In this document: positions 26,998 through 35,601 of the stretch, one piece after another | Layout: each line of letters starts with the position of its first letter | Numbering within the stretch: position 1 is the stretch's first letter | NCBI RefSeq assembly: GCF_014655595.1 | Contig: NZ_BNBL01000018.1 | Location: 1-64,000 of the forward strand | Origin: Streptomyces griseocarneus | GTDB taxonomy: Bacteria; Actinomycetota; Actinomycetes; Streptomycetales; Streptomycetaceae | DNA: 64,000 bases | Direction of reading: 5' to 3' | Notes under the pieces: generated by a model | The model's input: only the letters and a program-made list of their open reading frames with translations | Database searches by the model: none | What the model was told of the DNA's origin: nothing | Translations under genes and position numbers: made by a program

Positions 26998-28170
26998 TCA
27001 GTCGCGGCCCAGGACGACCGTGCCGGAGGAGCAGAACCAGCCGCCGGTACCCGAGGCGACGGCGAGCCGGGGCGCCTGACCGCCGGCCGTCCGCACCTGG
27101 CGGCCCTCCTCCGCCTCGCCGCGCAGCTGACGTACGGCCTCCACCAGCAGGAACAGTCCCCGCATGCCGGGGTGACACGCGGAGAGCCCGCCGCCGTCGG
27201 TGTTGACGGGAAGGTCGCCGTGGACGGTCAGTCGCCCGTCCGCGACGAACGCGCCGCCCTCGCCCTTCGCGCAGAAGCCCAGGTCCTCCAGCGTCACAAG
27301 GGTCATATAGGTGAAGGCGTCGTACACCTCCGCCACGTCGATCTCGTGCGGTGCGATGCCCGCGCGCTCGAAGGCCAGGCGTCCCGATACGGCCGCCGGA
27401 GTGACCGTGAAGTCCTCCCACTCGGACATCGCGGTGTGCGACACGGCCGTGCCCGATCCCAGCACCCAGACCGGCGGCTTCGCGGCGTCGGCGACGTACT
27501 CCTCGGCCGCCAGCAGGACAGCGCAGCCGCCGTCGGAGCGGATGCAGCACTGGAGCCTGGTGAAGGGGTCGGCGATCATGGGCCCGGAGAGCACCTCGTC
27601 GATGGTGAGCGGGGTGCGGTACAGGGCGTGCGGGTTGTGCGCGGCGTTGGCCCGGGCCTGCACGGCGATGTCGGCCAGCTGCGCCGGGGTCGTCCCGTAC
27701 TGGTGCATGTGGCGTCGGGCCGCCATCGCGTACTTGGCGATGAGGGTGTGGCCGTAGGGGGCTTCGAACTGCGCGGGGCCCCGGTTGCCGAAGGAGAGGG
27801 CGGCGGTGCGGCGGCCGGCCCTGATGTCGGCGCGGGCGGTGGAGCCGTACACCAGCAGGACGGCGTTCGCGTGGCCCGCGGCGATGGCGTCGGCCGCGTG
27901 GGCGGCCATGACCTCCCAGGTGGAGCCGCCGACGGCGGTCGAGTCGACCCAGGTGGGGCGCAGTCCCAGGTATTCCGCGACGTCGACGGGGGCGAGCGCG
28001 CCGAGTCCGGCGGAGGCGAATCCGTCGACGAGGTCCTTGCCGAGGCCCGAGTCGGCGAGGGCGCGGCGGGCGGCCTGGGCGTGCAGGGCGTACGGCGTGA
28101 GCGTGTCGAGGCGGCCGCAGTCCGCGAGGGCGACACCGAGGACGGCGGCTCTGCGATTGCCTGGAGTCAT
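26998..28170 (-). CDS. Thiolase-fold lipid-transfer (Ltp)-type protein, copy 1, probable acyl-CoA retro-aldolase
   Basis: 390 residues. The thiolase fold is recognisable from AVLGVALADCG to GGGLSACHPGMRG. The position of the nucleophilic thiolase cysteine reads DSTAVGGST, so the cysteine is alanine, and the HDCF motif reads YDAFT. Loss of the cysteine and a tyrosine at this place are features of Ltp2-type enzymes, which with a DUF35 partner cleave side-chain beta-hydroxyacyl-CoA by retro-aldol reaction (family knowledge; assignment here is inference). No ribosome site precedes the ATG: only four bases separate it from an operator, so the transcript may be leaderless. Confidence 0.82.
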   Translation of the reverse strand: MTPGNRRAAVLGVALADCGRLDTLTPYALHAQAARRALADSGLGKDLVDGFASAGLGALAPVDVAEYLGLRPTWVDSTAVGGSTWEVMAAHAADAIAAGHANAVLLVYGSTARADIRAGRRTAALSFGNRGPAQFEAPYGHTLIAKYAMAARRHMHQYGTTPAQLADIAVQARANAAHNPHALYRTPLTIDEVLSGPMIADPFTRLQCCIRSDGGCAVLLAAEEYVADAAKPPVWVLGSGTAVSHTAMSEWEDFTVTPAAVSGRLAFERAGIAPHEIDVAEVYDAFTYMTLVTLEDLGFCAKGEGGAFVADGRLTVHGDLPVNTDGGGLSACHPGMRGLFLLVEAVRQLRGEAEEGRQVRTAGGQAPRLAVASGTGGWFCSSGTVVLGRD

Positions 28171-28174
28171 AAAA

Positions 28175-28189
28175 CTGACGGTACATCAG
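28175..28189. promoter_or_regulatory. Predicted TetR operator at Ltp copy 1
   Basis: CTGACGGTACATCAG, one mismatch from the palindrome, ending four bases upstream of the Ltp start codon. Confidence 0.6.
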
Positions 28190-28224
28190 CTGTGCTCTGG
28201 GAAAGCCGGTCGCGCAAACCTAAT

Positions 28225-28239
28225 ATGACCCACCGTCAG
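28225..28239. promoter_or_regulatory. Predicted TetR operator at acyl-CoA dehydrogenase promoter
   Basis: ATGACCCACCGTCAG, one mismatch, 23 bp before the ATG at 28263. It overlaps TAATAT (28221-28226), a good -10 hexamer, so binding should block the promoter. Confidence 0.55.
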
Positions 28240-28262
28240 TTTCGCCGAGAGGGGTGCCGCTC

Positions 28263-29522
28263 ATGGATGCCACGGTCAGCGAGGAGCAGCGGGAGATCCG
28301 GCGCACCGTGCGTGCTGTGCTGCTCAAGCACGCCCGGCCCGGTGATGTCAGAGTGGCGGTTCTGACTCCTCGCGGCTACGACGAAGGGCTGTGGCGCCGG
28401 CTCGGGCGAGAGCTGGGGCTGGCGGGGCTGGCTGTGGAGGAACGGTACGGGGGAGCCGGGTACGGGCCGGTGGAGCTCGCCCTGGCCTGCGAGGAGACCG
28501 GGCGCGCGCTGTGCCCGTCGCCGCTGTTCGCGACGGCGGCGCTCACCACGCCGCTCGTGGCCGCGCTCGGCACCGAGGAGCAGCGCGAGGGGCTGCTGCC
28601 CCGCCTCGCCTCCGGTGAGCTGACCGGAACGCTCGTCCTGCCCAGCGGCACCCTGCCGGCCGCCCTCGGCCTGACCGGCCGGGCCGGTGCCACAGCCAGT
28701 ACGGGAGCCGGCCGCGGGGACGGCGGGTCCGCGGCCGGCTGGTCCGGCGGGGGCCGGTCGGGCGGGGTGCAGGCGCGGCGGACGGGCGACGGCTGGCGGC
28801 TCTACGGCGAGGCCGCCCAGGTGCTGGACGGGCACAGTGCCGGTCTCCTGGTGGTCGCCGCGCACACCGGCGGGTACGCGCGCGGACGGACGCCGCTCTT
28901 CCTCGTCCGGCCTGAGGAGGCGCGCGGTGTGGTCCGCAGGCGGCTGACCGCTCTCGACGAGACCCGGCCCCAGGCCCGCCTCGAGCTGCGGGACGTGCGG
29001 GCCGAGCTGCTGGGGGCGACGGACGACGACGCGTGCGGCGCCCTGGCGGCGCTGGGCGGCACCGTGGCGGCCGTACTGGCGGCGGAGGCGGTCGGTGCGG
29101 CGGACCGGGTGCTGGAGCGAACGGTGGAGTACGCGCGCGTGCGGGAACAGTTCGGCAGGCCGATCGGCTCCTTCCAGGCGGTGGGACACCGGCTGGCTGA
29201 CCTCCACGTGGCCGTGCAGGCGGCCCGCTCGGCGGCGTACTACGCGGCGTGGGCCGCCGGGGCGGGGCAGGCGGGCACCGGGGCGGCCGTCGCGGGTGTG
29301 GCGCTCGCGAGGGCGCTGGAGACGGCCCGGCAGGTCGCCGGGGAGGCTATTCAGCTGCACGGAGGCATCGGGGTGACCTGGGACCACGACGCGCAGCTGT
29401 ACTTCAAACGGGCGACGTCGGACGAGCTGCTGTTCGGGCCGGTGCACGGCCTGCGCGCGCGGGCGGCGGCAGCGGCCGGGCTGTTTGACGCGACGGACGG
29501 CCGGGAAGCGGTGGTGCTGTGA
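28263..29522 (+). CDS. Acyl-CoA dehydrogenase-like partner subunit
   Basis: 419 residues from ATG 28263 behind GAGAGGGG. The N-terminal helical domain starts at VSEEQREIRRTVRAVLL; the C-terminal domain has VREQFGRPIGSFQAVGH and QLHGGIGVTWDHDAQLYF. The middle domain carries a Gly/Ala/Ser-rich insertion (about residues 138-170) and lacks the usual E/GSD substrate motif, and no GTSxIQ signature is seen. It therefore belongs to the same partner subtype as 13240-14316 and may assemble with the protein at 17464-18627. Its stop overlaps the next gene in TGATG. Confidence 0.85.
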   Translation: MDATVSEEQREIRRTVRAVLLKHARPGDVRVAVLTPRGYDEGLWRRLGRELGLAGLAVEERYGGAGYGPVELALACEETGRALCPSPLFATAALTTPLVAALGTEEQREGLLPRLASGELTGTLVLPSGTLPAALGLTGRAGATASTGAGRGDGGSAAGWSGGGRSGGVQARRTGDGWRLYGEAAQVLDGHSAGLLVVAAHTGGYARGRTPLFLVRPEEARGVVRRRLTALDETRPQARLELRDVRAELLGATDDDACGALAALGGTVAAVLAAEAVGAADRVLERTVEYARVREQFGRPIGSFQAVGHRLADLHVAVQAARSAAYYAAWAAGAGQAGTGAAVAGVALARALETARQVAGEAIQLHGGIGVTWDHDAQLYFKRATSDELLFGPVHGLRARAAAAAGLFDATDGREAVVL

Positions 29523-30010
29523 TGGCCGCCGTCGTGCGCCTGGTGCAGAGGGTCTCCTCGAGCCGTACGTTCGCCAGAGTCGCCCCGCACTTCATCCCGG
29601 CCGTGGACCGCGCGGTGCACCGGATGACGGGCGGAAGGGTGCTGCTGAGCGCGCGCATGCTGCCCGGAGTCGTCCTGACGTCCACGGGAGCCAGGAGCGG
29701 TCAGGCCCGGCGGACGCCTCTGGCGTGCATGCCGGAGCGGGGTGCGGGCGATGACACATGGGTTCTGATCGGCAGCAATTTCGGGCGTCCCGGTCACCCC
29801 GCCTGGACGGCGAATCTGCTGGCGCACCCGGACGCGGAGATCAGCTGGAAGGGTCAGGACATCCCCGTGCGGGCGCGGCTACTGCGGGGGGCCGAGCGGG
29901 AGGCCGTGTGGGCGGCGGTGCTCGACTTCTGGCCTCCGTATGCGCGGTACCAGGCGCGTATCGAGCGGGAGATCCGGCTCTTCCGGCTGGAGCGGCGACA
30001 GACGCGGTGA
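29522..30010 (+). CDS. Nitroreductase/deazaflavin (F420)-dependent split-barrel protein, Ddn family
   Basis: 162 residues; ATG 29522 overlaps the previous stop (TGATG). The family folds as a split barrel that binds F420 and reduces quinones or enones. Visible pattern: RMLPGVVLTSTGARSGQARRTPLACMPE, then WVLIGSNFGRPGHPAWTANLLAHPDAEI, and the C-terminal PPYARYQARIEREI. All are typical of Ddn-like proteins. Coupled to a dehydrogenase, it may reduce a conjugated intermediate. Ends before a strong hairpin. Confidence 0.85.
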   Translation: MAAVVRLVQRVSSSRTFARVAPHFIPAVDRAVHRMTGGRVLLSARMLPGVVLTSTGARSGQARRTPLACMPERGAGDDTWVLIGSNFGRPGHPAWTANLLAHPDAEISWKGQDIPVRARLLRGAEREAVWAAVLDFWPPYARYQARIEREIRLFRLERRQTR

Positions 30011-30101
30011 GCGGCCGGGGGAGGCGTGCGGGAGAGGAACGCGGCGGGTGAGTCGCGACGGCGAGGGAACGCGCGAGCGGCGTTCGCTGTCGCGTCGCAC
30101 C

Positions 30102-30141
30102 GCGGCGGGCCGCACGGGGCCGAGCCCGAGCGGCCCGCCGC
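30102..30141. terminator. Strong hairpin between convergent genes
   Basis: GCGGCGGGCCGC (30102-30113) and GCGGCCCGCCGC (30130-30141) form a perfect 12-bp stem with a 16-nt loop, between the Ddn-like gene and tetR. Probably terminates transcription from both sides. Confidence 0.65.
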
Positions 30142-30224
30142 TGCGATGACAGGACGTGCGTGGTGCGGCGCTCTCGCGCCGGATCGCCGTGAGCCGTGGC
30201 CTGTCCGGCCGTAGGCGGCGGGCG

Positions 30225-30872
30225 TTATTTGGTCGGCTTCTTGCCCGTGATGCCCAGGTGCACCAGCAGCGCCAGGTTGGGCTTGAGTTCGGCCTGCTTG
30301 ACGCCCCAGCTCTGGAAGCCCTTCTGGTGCGAGGCCACCGCCGCGAGCATGGCGACGAGCGCTCCGGCCACGGCGGCCGGGTTGACGTCCTTGTCCACCT
30401 TGTTCTTGGCCTGGAGCTCCTTGACGGAGTCCGTGAGGGAATTGGTGACGGCGTTGAGGATCTTCATGCGGATCTTGTAGAACCGCTTGTCGCCCTCGGC
30501 CGCCCCGAGATCGACGACGCGCAGGATCGCGTCGTGCTTCCGCCAGAAGGCCAGGAAGCCGTCGACCAGTTCCTCTGCCGCCTGCCAGCCGGACCTGCCC
30601 ACCCATGAGCGACCGGCGACGAATTCGGTCAGGCTTGCGCCCTCCTTCGCCATTTCCTCCGCGAGCTCGAGGACGGCGCCCTCGACGTCGGGGAAGTACT
30701 GGTAGAAGGTCGCGGGAGAGGTACCGGCCCTGCGGGCGACGTCGATGACCTTGACGTCCCGGTAGGGCGAGGAGCTGAGCATTTCGCTGAGGCAGTCGAG
30801 CAGCTTCTGCCGCGTCGCCTGGCCGCGCCGACCGGCCACCCGGCCGTCGACGGTGCGTACTTGTCCTGTCAT
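30225..30872 (-). CDS. TetR-family transcriptional repressor, proposed regulator of the catabolic set
   Basis: 215 residues. The N-terminal helix-turn-helix covers about residues 18-65 (RQKLLDCLSEMLSSS, then VIDVARRAGTSPATFYQYFPDVEGAVLEL); the remainder is the ligand/dimer domain ending in a Lys-rich tail. It is the only TetR gene in the window and sits in the middle of the catabolic genes. A 15-bp near-palindrome matching the operators at the other promoters overlaps its own start codon, which suggests autorepression. By analogy with other TetR repressors of acyl-CoA catabolism, an acyl-CoA intermediate is the likely inducer (inference). Confidence 0.88.
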   Translation of the reverse strand: MTGQVRTVDGRVAGRRGQATRQKLLDCLSEMLSSSPYRDVKVIDVARRAGTSPATFYQYFPDVEGAVLELAEEMAKEGASLTEFVAGRSWVGRSGWQAAEELVDGFLAFWRKHDAILRVVDLGAAEGDKRFYKIRMKILNAVTNSLTDSVKELQAKNKVDKDVNPAAVAGALVAMLAAVASHQKGFQSWGVKQAELKPNLALLVHLGITGKKPTK

Positions 30873-30880
30873 GCCGTCAG
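30866..30880. promoter_or_regulatory. Predicted autoregulatory TetR operator on the tetR start codon
   Basis: CTGTCATGCCGTCAG, one mismatch from CTGAC-N5-GTCAG; the CAT at 30870-30872 is the complement of the tetR ATG. Same placement as at the synthetase start 10689-10703. Confidence 0.5.
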
Positions 30881-31198
30881 CTTACCGAGGGGTGATCGGA
30901 GCGCGATTCGGCCGCATGCAAATGGGGGCGGGGGTCTGCGGTGGGGTACAGCCGCAGGTCAGAGCGGTTGTGAGGGCCCGGGAAGACAGTTGAAGTGGAT
31001 TGGCCCGTACCGGTGAATTGTCCTATCAACAAGCTGTGGACGGCGATATCCACAAGCGCATTCCCGGCACTATCCACAGGCCGCGCGGGATCGGTGAAAG
31101 CCCCTTACCGTGGCAGCGAGAACACCGGTGCGGGAACACCCCGTACGGCGGGTGTCATGTCCGGTCGCGCAGTCCGGTCGCGCGGGAAGGAGCCGACC
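30881..31198. other. 318-bp gene-free stretch with three DnaA-box-like nonamers
   Basis: Between divergent tetR and the VOC gene. TGTGGACGG (31035-31043, inverse), ATATCCACA (31046-31054) and CTATCCACA (31070-31078) each differ by one or two bases from TTGTCCACA/TTATCCACA. Three in 44 bp is more than expected in GC-rich DNA but could be coincidence. No AT-rich unwinding region is seen, so it is not an origin. Confidence 0.3.
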
Positions 31199-32011
31199 AT
31201 GAGCACAGCCACGGACGGAATCCAGGAAGGCGTGCCCTGCTGGGCGGATGTGATGCTGCCCGACGTCGAAGCCGGCAAGCGGTTCTACGGCGAACTCCTC
31301 GGCTGGACCTTCCAGGACAGCGGCGGCGAGTACGGCCACTACACCCAGGCCTTCCACGACGGTAAGAACGTCGCGGCGCTGGCGCCCAAGCCCGACGGCC
31401 GGATGCCGACCGCCTGGTCCGTCTACTTCGCCTCCGCCGACGCCGCCGCCGCGGCGGACCGGATCCGGGCCGCGGGCGGACAGATCATCATGGGGCCGAT
31501 GGCGATCGGCCCGTTCGGCACGATGGTCATGGCCGCCGACCCCGGGGGAGCGGTGTTCGGGGTCTGGCAGGCGGGCAGCCACAGGGGCTTCGAGAAGCGG
31601 GGCGAGCCCGGCTCGTTCGGCTGGACCGAGGTGTTCACCTGGGACGTCAAGGCGGTCGACCCCTTCTACGAGGCGGTCTTCGGCTTCAGTACCCATGACG
31701 TGAGCGACGAGGCGGGCATCGAGTTCGCGATATGGACCCCCGCCGGAAAGCCCGCCGCCCCGGAGAACGCCGTAGCGGGCCGGGCCGTCATGGACGGCCG
31801 CTTCCCCCAGGAGATGCCCGCCCACTTCCTCGTCTACTTCGTGGTCGAGGACTGCGACGACACGGTGCGCACGGCGCTGCGGCTGCGCGGCCGGGTCCGC
31901 CGGGATCCGCAGGAGACGCCCTACGGGCGCTTCGCCGTGCTCGCCGACGATCAAGGGGCCGACTTCGCCGTGATCGACGTCTCGGACGTCTCCCAGCCGG
32001 GGCAGGGGTAG
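31199..32011 (+). CDS. VOC family protein with two glyoxalase-like domains
   Basis: 270 residues from an ATG behind GGAAGGAG. Two tandem vicinal-oxygen-chelate halves, at about residues 12-120 (CWADVMLPDVEAGKRFYGELLGW) and 140-262 (GWTEVFTWDVKAVDPFYEAVFGF), have the layout of the Cfp30B/27-kDa antigen group of actinobacteria. The metal ligands of true glyoxalases are not obvious, so enzyme activity is unclear. It lies alone between tetR and the AfsK-like kinase, with no operator of the catabolic type. Confidence 0.85.
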   Translation: MSTATDGIQEGVPCWADVMLPDVEAGKRFYGELLGWTFQDSGGEYGHYTQAFHDGKNVAALAPKPDGRMPTAWSVYFASADAAAAADRIRAAGGQIIMGPMAIGPFGTMVMAADPGGAVFGVWQAGSHRGFEKRGEPGSFGWTEVFTWDVKAVDPFYEAVFGFSTHDVSDEAGIEFAIWTPAGKPAAPENAVAGRAVMDGRFPQEMPAHFLVYFVVEDCDDTVRTALRLRGRVRRDPQETPYGRFAVLADDQGADFAVIDVSDVSQPGQG

Positions 32012-32273
32012 CGGCCGGGGCAGAAGCGGCCGGCGAGGGTGCTGGGGCGGGGGTGGGACTGCAAAACGCGAGGTGAGAGGGGGGCGTAGGGGCGAGTGTT
32101 CCGCATGTGGTGGCATATGGCCGGATATGGCGGAGACACGGCGAAGCGTGCCCCGGGTTCGCAACCGGGGGCTTCGCCAGGAAGAATCAGGGTGCGTACC
32201 CCGGGATAATTTCGCGGTGAGACGCTGCACGGGGCTGAAACTCTTCAAGCCCCCACGGGGAGGTGGCAGGTCA

Positions 32274-34814
32274 GTGGTGGAGCAGCTTACGCAGCACGAC
32301 CCGAGACGGATCGGCCCGTTCGAGGTGCTCGGCCGACTCGGTGCCGGCGGCATGGGGCTGGTCTATCTCGCCCGCTCGGCGTCCGGCCGGCGCGTGGCGA
32401 TCAAGACGGTGCGTACGGAGCTCGCGGAGGACCAGCTCTTCCGCGTCCGCTTCACCCGTGAGGTGGAAGCGGCCCGTGCGGTCAGCGGCTTCTACACCGC
32501 CGCCGTCGTGGACGCCGATCCGCGGGCGGCCGTGCCCTGGCTGGCCACCGCGTACGTTCCCGCGCCCTCGCTCGAGGAGATAGTCAATGAGTGCGGGCCG
32601 CTCCCGGCCCAGGCCGTGCGCTGGCTGGCGGCGGGCATCGCGGAGGCGTTGCAGTCCATCCACGGTGCCGGGCTCGTCCACCGTGACCTCAAGCCGTCGA
32701 ACGTGCTCGTGGTGGAGGACGGCCCGCGGGTCATCGACTTCGGCATCGCCTCGGGTGTGTCCAACACGCGGCTGACCATGACCAACGTGGCCGTCGGCAC
32801 GCCCGCGTACATGTCACCCGAACAGGCGCGCGATTCCCGCAGTGTCACGGGCGCCAGCGACATCTTCTCCCTGGGCTCCACGCTGGTCTTCGCAGCGACC
32901 GGCCACGCTCCGTTCCACGGCGCGAACCCCGTCGAGACGGTCTTCATGCTGCTCCGGGAGGGCCCGGACCTGGGCGGCCTGCCGGACGAGCTGCGACCGC
33001 TCATCGAGTCCTGCATGCAGATGGCCGCGGAGAACCGCCCCAGCCCCGCCGATCTGCAGTCCCAGCTCGCTCCGCATCTGTTCGCCTCCGGCGGCGACGA
33101 CAGCGGCACGGCCTCCGCGTGGCTTCCCGACAACGCCGTCTCCCTGATCGAGCAGCGCCGGGCCGGGCACCGCCCGTCCGCCGCCGGAGGGGCCGGCGGC
33201 GGCCGGAGCCGGTCGAGCGCGCCGCCCCGGCCCGCCCAGCCCCCCACCCCCTCCCGCGCGCCCGAGCCCGTCGCGGCGTACGACCCGCCGGGCGGCCGTG
33301 TCCCGGCCGCCTGGGCCGACGGCCATGCGAGCGGCCCGGCCGCCGGCCGGTCCGGCAGCGTGGGCGCGCCCGACCCCCGCGGCGGACTGAGCGGTCCGCA
33401 CGCCGCACGCTCCGGGGTGGCCCCCGTCGGCCCGCAGGGCCGGCACGCCGCCGTCCCGGCGGCCGCCGCGCCCGACGGGACCGTCCGGCTGGCGGGCTCG
33501 CAGGTGCCGATCGGCCCGGGACCGCGCGTCGCCGACGCGCGCGACGCCCACGACCGCACGGGCGCCAGCTCCACGACCGGCTGGGTACGCCCCCCGGCCG
33601 GGGCCCCGGTCGCGGCCGTTCCCGCCCAGCCGCCGGCGCCGGCGCCGGAAGCGACGCCGGACGGCGACAACACGCAGGCAGCTCCCGGCCGTTGGCGGCC
33701 CTGGCGGTTCCGCATGTCCAACGACGTGTGGGGCACGCCCGTCGTCTCCGGGGACCTGCTGTACGTCACGTCCTTCGAGGTCCACGCCCTCGATGTGGCC
33801 AGCGGACGGCGGCAGTTCAAGACCCGCGACGTGGCCTGGGCCATGGCCGTCGCCGACGGCCGCATACACGCCTCCGACGGCCCGACCCTCTACGCGCTGG
33901 ACTCCGCCGACGGTACGGAACGGTGGCGGCTGGCGACCGACGGCTGGGTGTACTCCCTCAAGGCCGACCGGGGCACCGTGGTCACGGGCACCCGTGGCGG
34001 CGGCGTGCAGGCGTGGGAGGCCGCCAACGGCGAGCTCCTGTGGGAGATGAGCGGGGCGCAGACCGACTTCGAGACTCCCGACTGCGGGCCGGTCGTCCAC
34101 GACGGCACGGTGTACGTGTGGGCCGACGCGCGGCTGCGCGCGCTCGAGGCCCGTACGGGCGTGGAGCGCTGGTCGTACCCCGTGGGCGACACGGCGGCCT
34201 GCGGCGGCGTGCCGGTGCGGCTGCTGCCGGCGTCCGACGGCGTCGTGTACGTCTCCGCCGGGACGCGCGTCCTCGCGATCGACGTGGCGCGGGGCGACGT
34301 GCGCTGGCGCTTCGAGGCGCCGGCGGTCTTCCTGAGCGCACCCGCGTTCGCCGCCGGGCCCGCGGTGACCGGCGGCGGCGTCTACATCGCCGACTACCTG
34401 GGCACGGTGTACGCCCTGGACGCGACGACCGGCCGCGACCGCTGGCGCATCGCCACCGAGGCCCGCCAGTCGACCGAGCCGGTGCTCGTCTCGGCCGGAG
34501 CGGTGCACCTGGGCAGCGGCAGCGCGCTGTACACGCTGGACGCCGTCACGGGCACGCCCAGGTGGCGGTTCGCGGCGGGCGGGGAGATCGTCGGCGCCCC
34601 CGTCGTCGCCGACGGCAGGGTGCACTTCGGCTCGGCCGACCACTGCCTCTACACGGTGGACGCGGCAGGCGGGCAGCTCCGCTGGAAGCTGGCCACGGGC
34701 GGCGAGATCACCGGCTCGCCGGTGGCGGCCGCCGGCGTCGTGTACGCGTGCAGCAAGGACCGGTGCGTCTACGCGCTGGACGCGGCGAAGGGGACGGGCC
34801 TGTCGCGGCGGTGA
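32274..34814 (+). CDS. afsK: AfsK-like Ser/Thr protein kinase with C-terminal PQQ-type beta-propeller
   Basis: 846 residues from GTG 32274 (GGGGAGG about 10 nt upstream). Kinase domain about 13-275: GAGGMG 23-28, ATP lysine 44, HRDLKPSN 136-143, DFG 155-157, GTPAYMSPE. A Pro/Ala-rich linker (about 290-470) contains several serines and threonines. From about 476 to the end run repeats of the type GTVYALDATTGRDRWR, a PQQ-like propeller of seven or so blades. No transmembrane helix. This is the layout of AfsK, which phosphorylates AfsR in S. coelicolor; an AfsR-type gene lies 6 kb downstream, supporting the assignment. Confidence 0.8.
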   Translation: MVEQLTQHDPRRIGPFEVLGRLGAGGMGLVYLARSASGRRVAIKTVRTELAEDQLFRVRFTREVEAARAVSGFYTAAVVDADPRAAVPWLATAYVPAPSLEEIVNECGPLPAQAVRWLAAGIAEALQSIHGAGLVHRDLKPSNVLVVEDGPRVIDFGIASGVSNTRLTMTNVAVGTPAYMSPEQARDSRSVTGASDIFSLGSTLVFAATGHAPFHGANPVETVFMLLREGPDLGGLPDELRPLIESCMQMAAENRPSPADLQSQLAPHLFASGGDDSGTASAWLPDNAVSLIEQRRAGHRPSAAGGAGGGRSRSSAPPRPAQPPTPSRAPEPVAAYDPPGGRVPAAWADGHASGPAAGRSGSVGAPDPRGGLSGPHAARSGVAPVGPQGRHAAVPAAAAPDGTVRLAGSQVPIGPGPRVADARDAHDRTGASSTTGWVRPPAGAPVAAVPAQPPAPAPEATPDGDNTQAAPGRWRPWRFRMSNDVWGTPVVSGDLLYVTSFEVHALDVASGRRQFKTRDVAWAMAVADGRIHASDGPTLYALDSADGTERWRLATDGWVYSLKADRGTVVTGTRGGGVQAWEAANGELLWEMSGAQTDFETPDCGPVVHDGTVYVWADARLRALEARTGVERWSYPVGDTAACGGVPVRLLPASDGVVYVSAGTRVLAIDVARGDVRWRFEAPAVFLSAPAFAAGPAVTGGGVYIADYLGTVYALDATTGRDRWRIATEARQSTEPVLVSAGAVHLGSGSALYTLDAVTGTPRWRFAAGGEIVGAPVVADGRVHFGSADHCLYTVDAAGGQLRWKLATGGEITGSPVAAAGVVYACSKDRCVYALDAAKGTGLSRR

Positions 34815-34833
34815 CGCCGGCGACGGCTCGCGG

Positions 34834-35601
34834 TCACCGCACGCGGTGCTCGCGGGTGCGGGCGGCGAAGCGTGCCGCCTGGTCCGACGGCGGAAGGCTC
34901 CCCAGCGAGACGAGGTGGGGAGCCACAGCGAAGGCGTGCGCACGGGCGGCCTCCCTGGCCGCCCAGAGGGCGCGTACGGTGCCCTGCACCGCCTCGGTCG
35001 GGTAAGCGGCGATCACGGCCGCCGCGCGCAGCGCCGCGGCCACCGCCCCGCCGGGCGGGGTCAGCTCCGAGACCAGCCCGATGTCGTACGCCCGGCGGGC
35101 GGAGAGGCGCTCGGCCGTGCCCATCAGCGCCGTGCGCGCGGCCTCGCCGAACGGCATGCGCTGCACCATGTGGAGGGCCTCGTAGGCGCTGACCATGCCG
35201 TACGAGGTGTGGGGGTCGAAGAAGGTCGCGTTCTCGGCGGCGACGAGGAACTCCGACTCGCCCAGCAGATAGAACGCCCCGCCGCAGGCCATGCCGCCGA
35301 CCGCCGCCACGACCGGCTTCCACAGGTCGGCGGCCTTGGGACCGATGTCCAGGAGCGGGTCGTCCAGGGAGAACGGGGAGCCGGGCTGCGGGACGTCCGC
35401 CGAGCGGTCGATGCCTGTGCAGAAGGCGCGGTCCCCCGCACCGGTCAGCACGACGGCCCGCACGTCGTCGTCGCGGCGGAACTCGCCCCACAGCCGCTTC
35501 AGCCGGTCAGCCGTGGGGAGGTCGATGGCGTTGTGGCGTTCGGGCCGGTCCAGCGTGACGAGGGCGACCCCGTCCGGCCGGATGTCGGTGCGGACGGTCA
35601 T
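34834..35601 (-). CDS. Enoyl-CoA hydratase/isomerase family protein
   Basis: 255 residues; ATG 35601 overlaps the stop of the OB-fold gene (ATGA), so translation is coupled. Crotonase motifs: TLDRPERHNAID, TGAGDRAFCTGID (first oxyanion loop; C-T-G in place of the usual S-G-G) and AAVGGMACGGAFYLL (second loop). The region YGMVSAYEALHMVQRMPFGEA is of the type seen in non-canonical hydratases. Last gene of the operon Ltp, DUF35, hydratase. It converges on the AfsK-like kinase gene with 19 bp between. Confidence 0.87.
   Translation of the reverse strand: MTVRTDIRPDGVALVTLDRPERHNAIDLPTADRLKRLWGEFRRDDDVRAVVLTGAGDRAFCTGIDRSADVPQPGSPFSLDDPLLDIGPKAADLWKPVVAAVGGMACGGAFYLLGESEFLVAAENATFFDPHTSYGMVSAYEALHMVQRMPFGEAARTALMGTAERLSARRAYDIGLVSELTPPGGAVAAALRAAAVIAAYPTEAVQGTVRALWAAREAARAHAFAVAPHLVSLGSLPPSDQAARFAARTREHRVR

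Noticed and set aside
31035..31078. Replication origin at the DnaA-box-like cluster
   Set aside because: Only three weak boxes, no AT-rich element, and no dnaA, dnaN or gyrB genes nearby.
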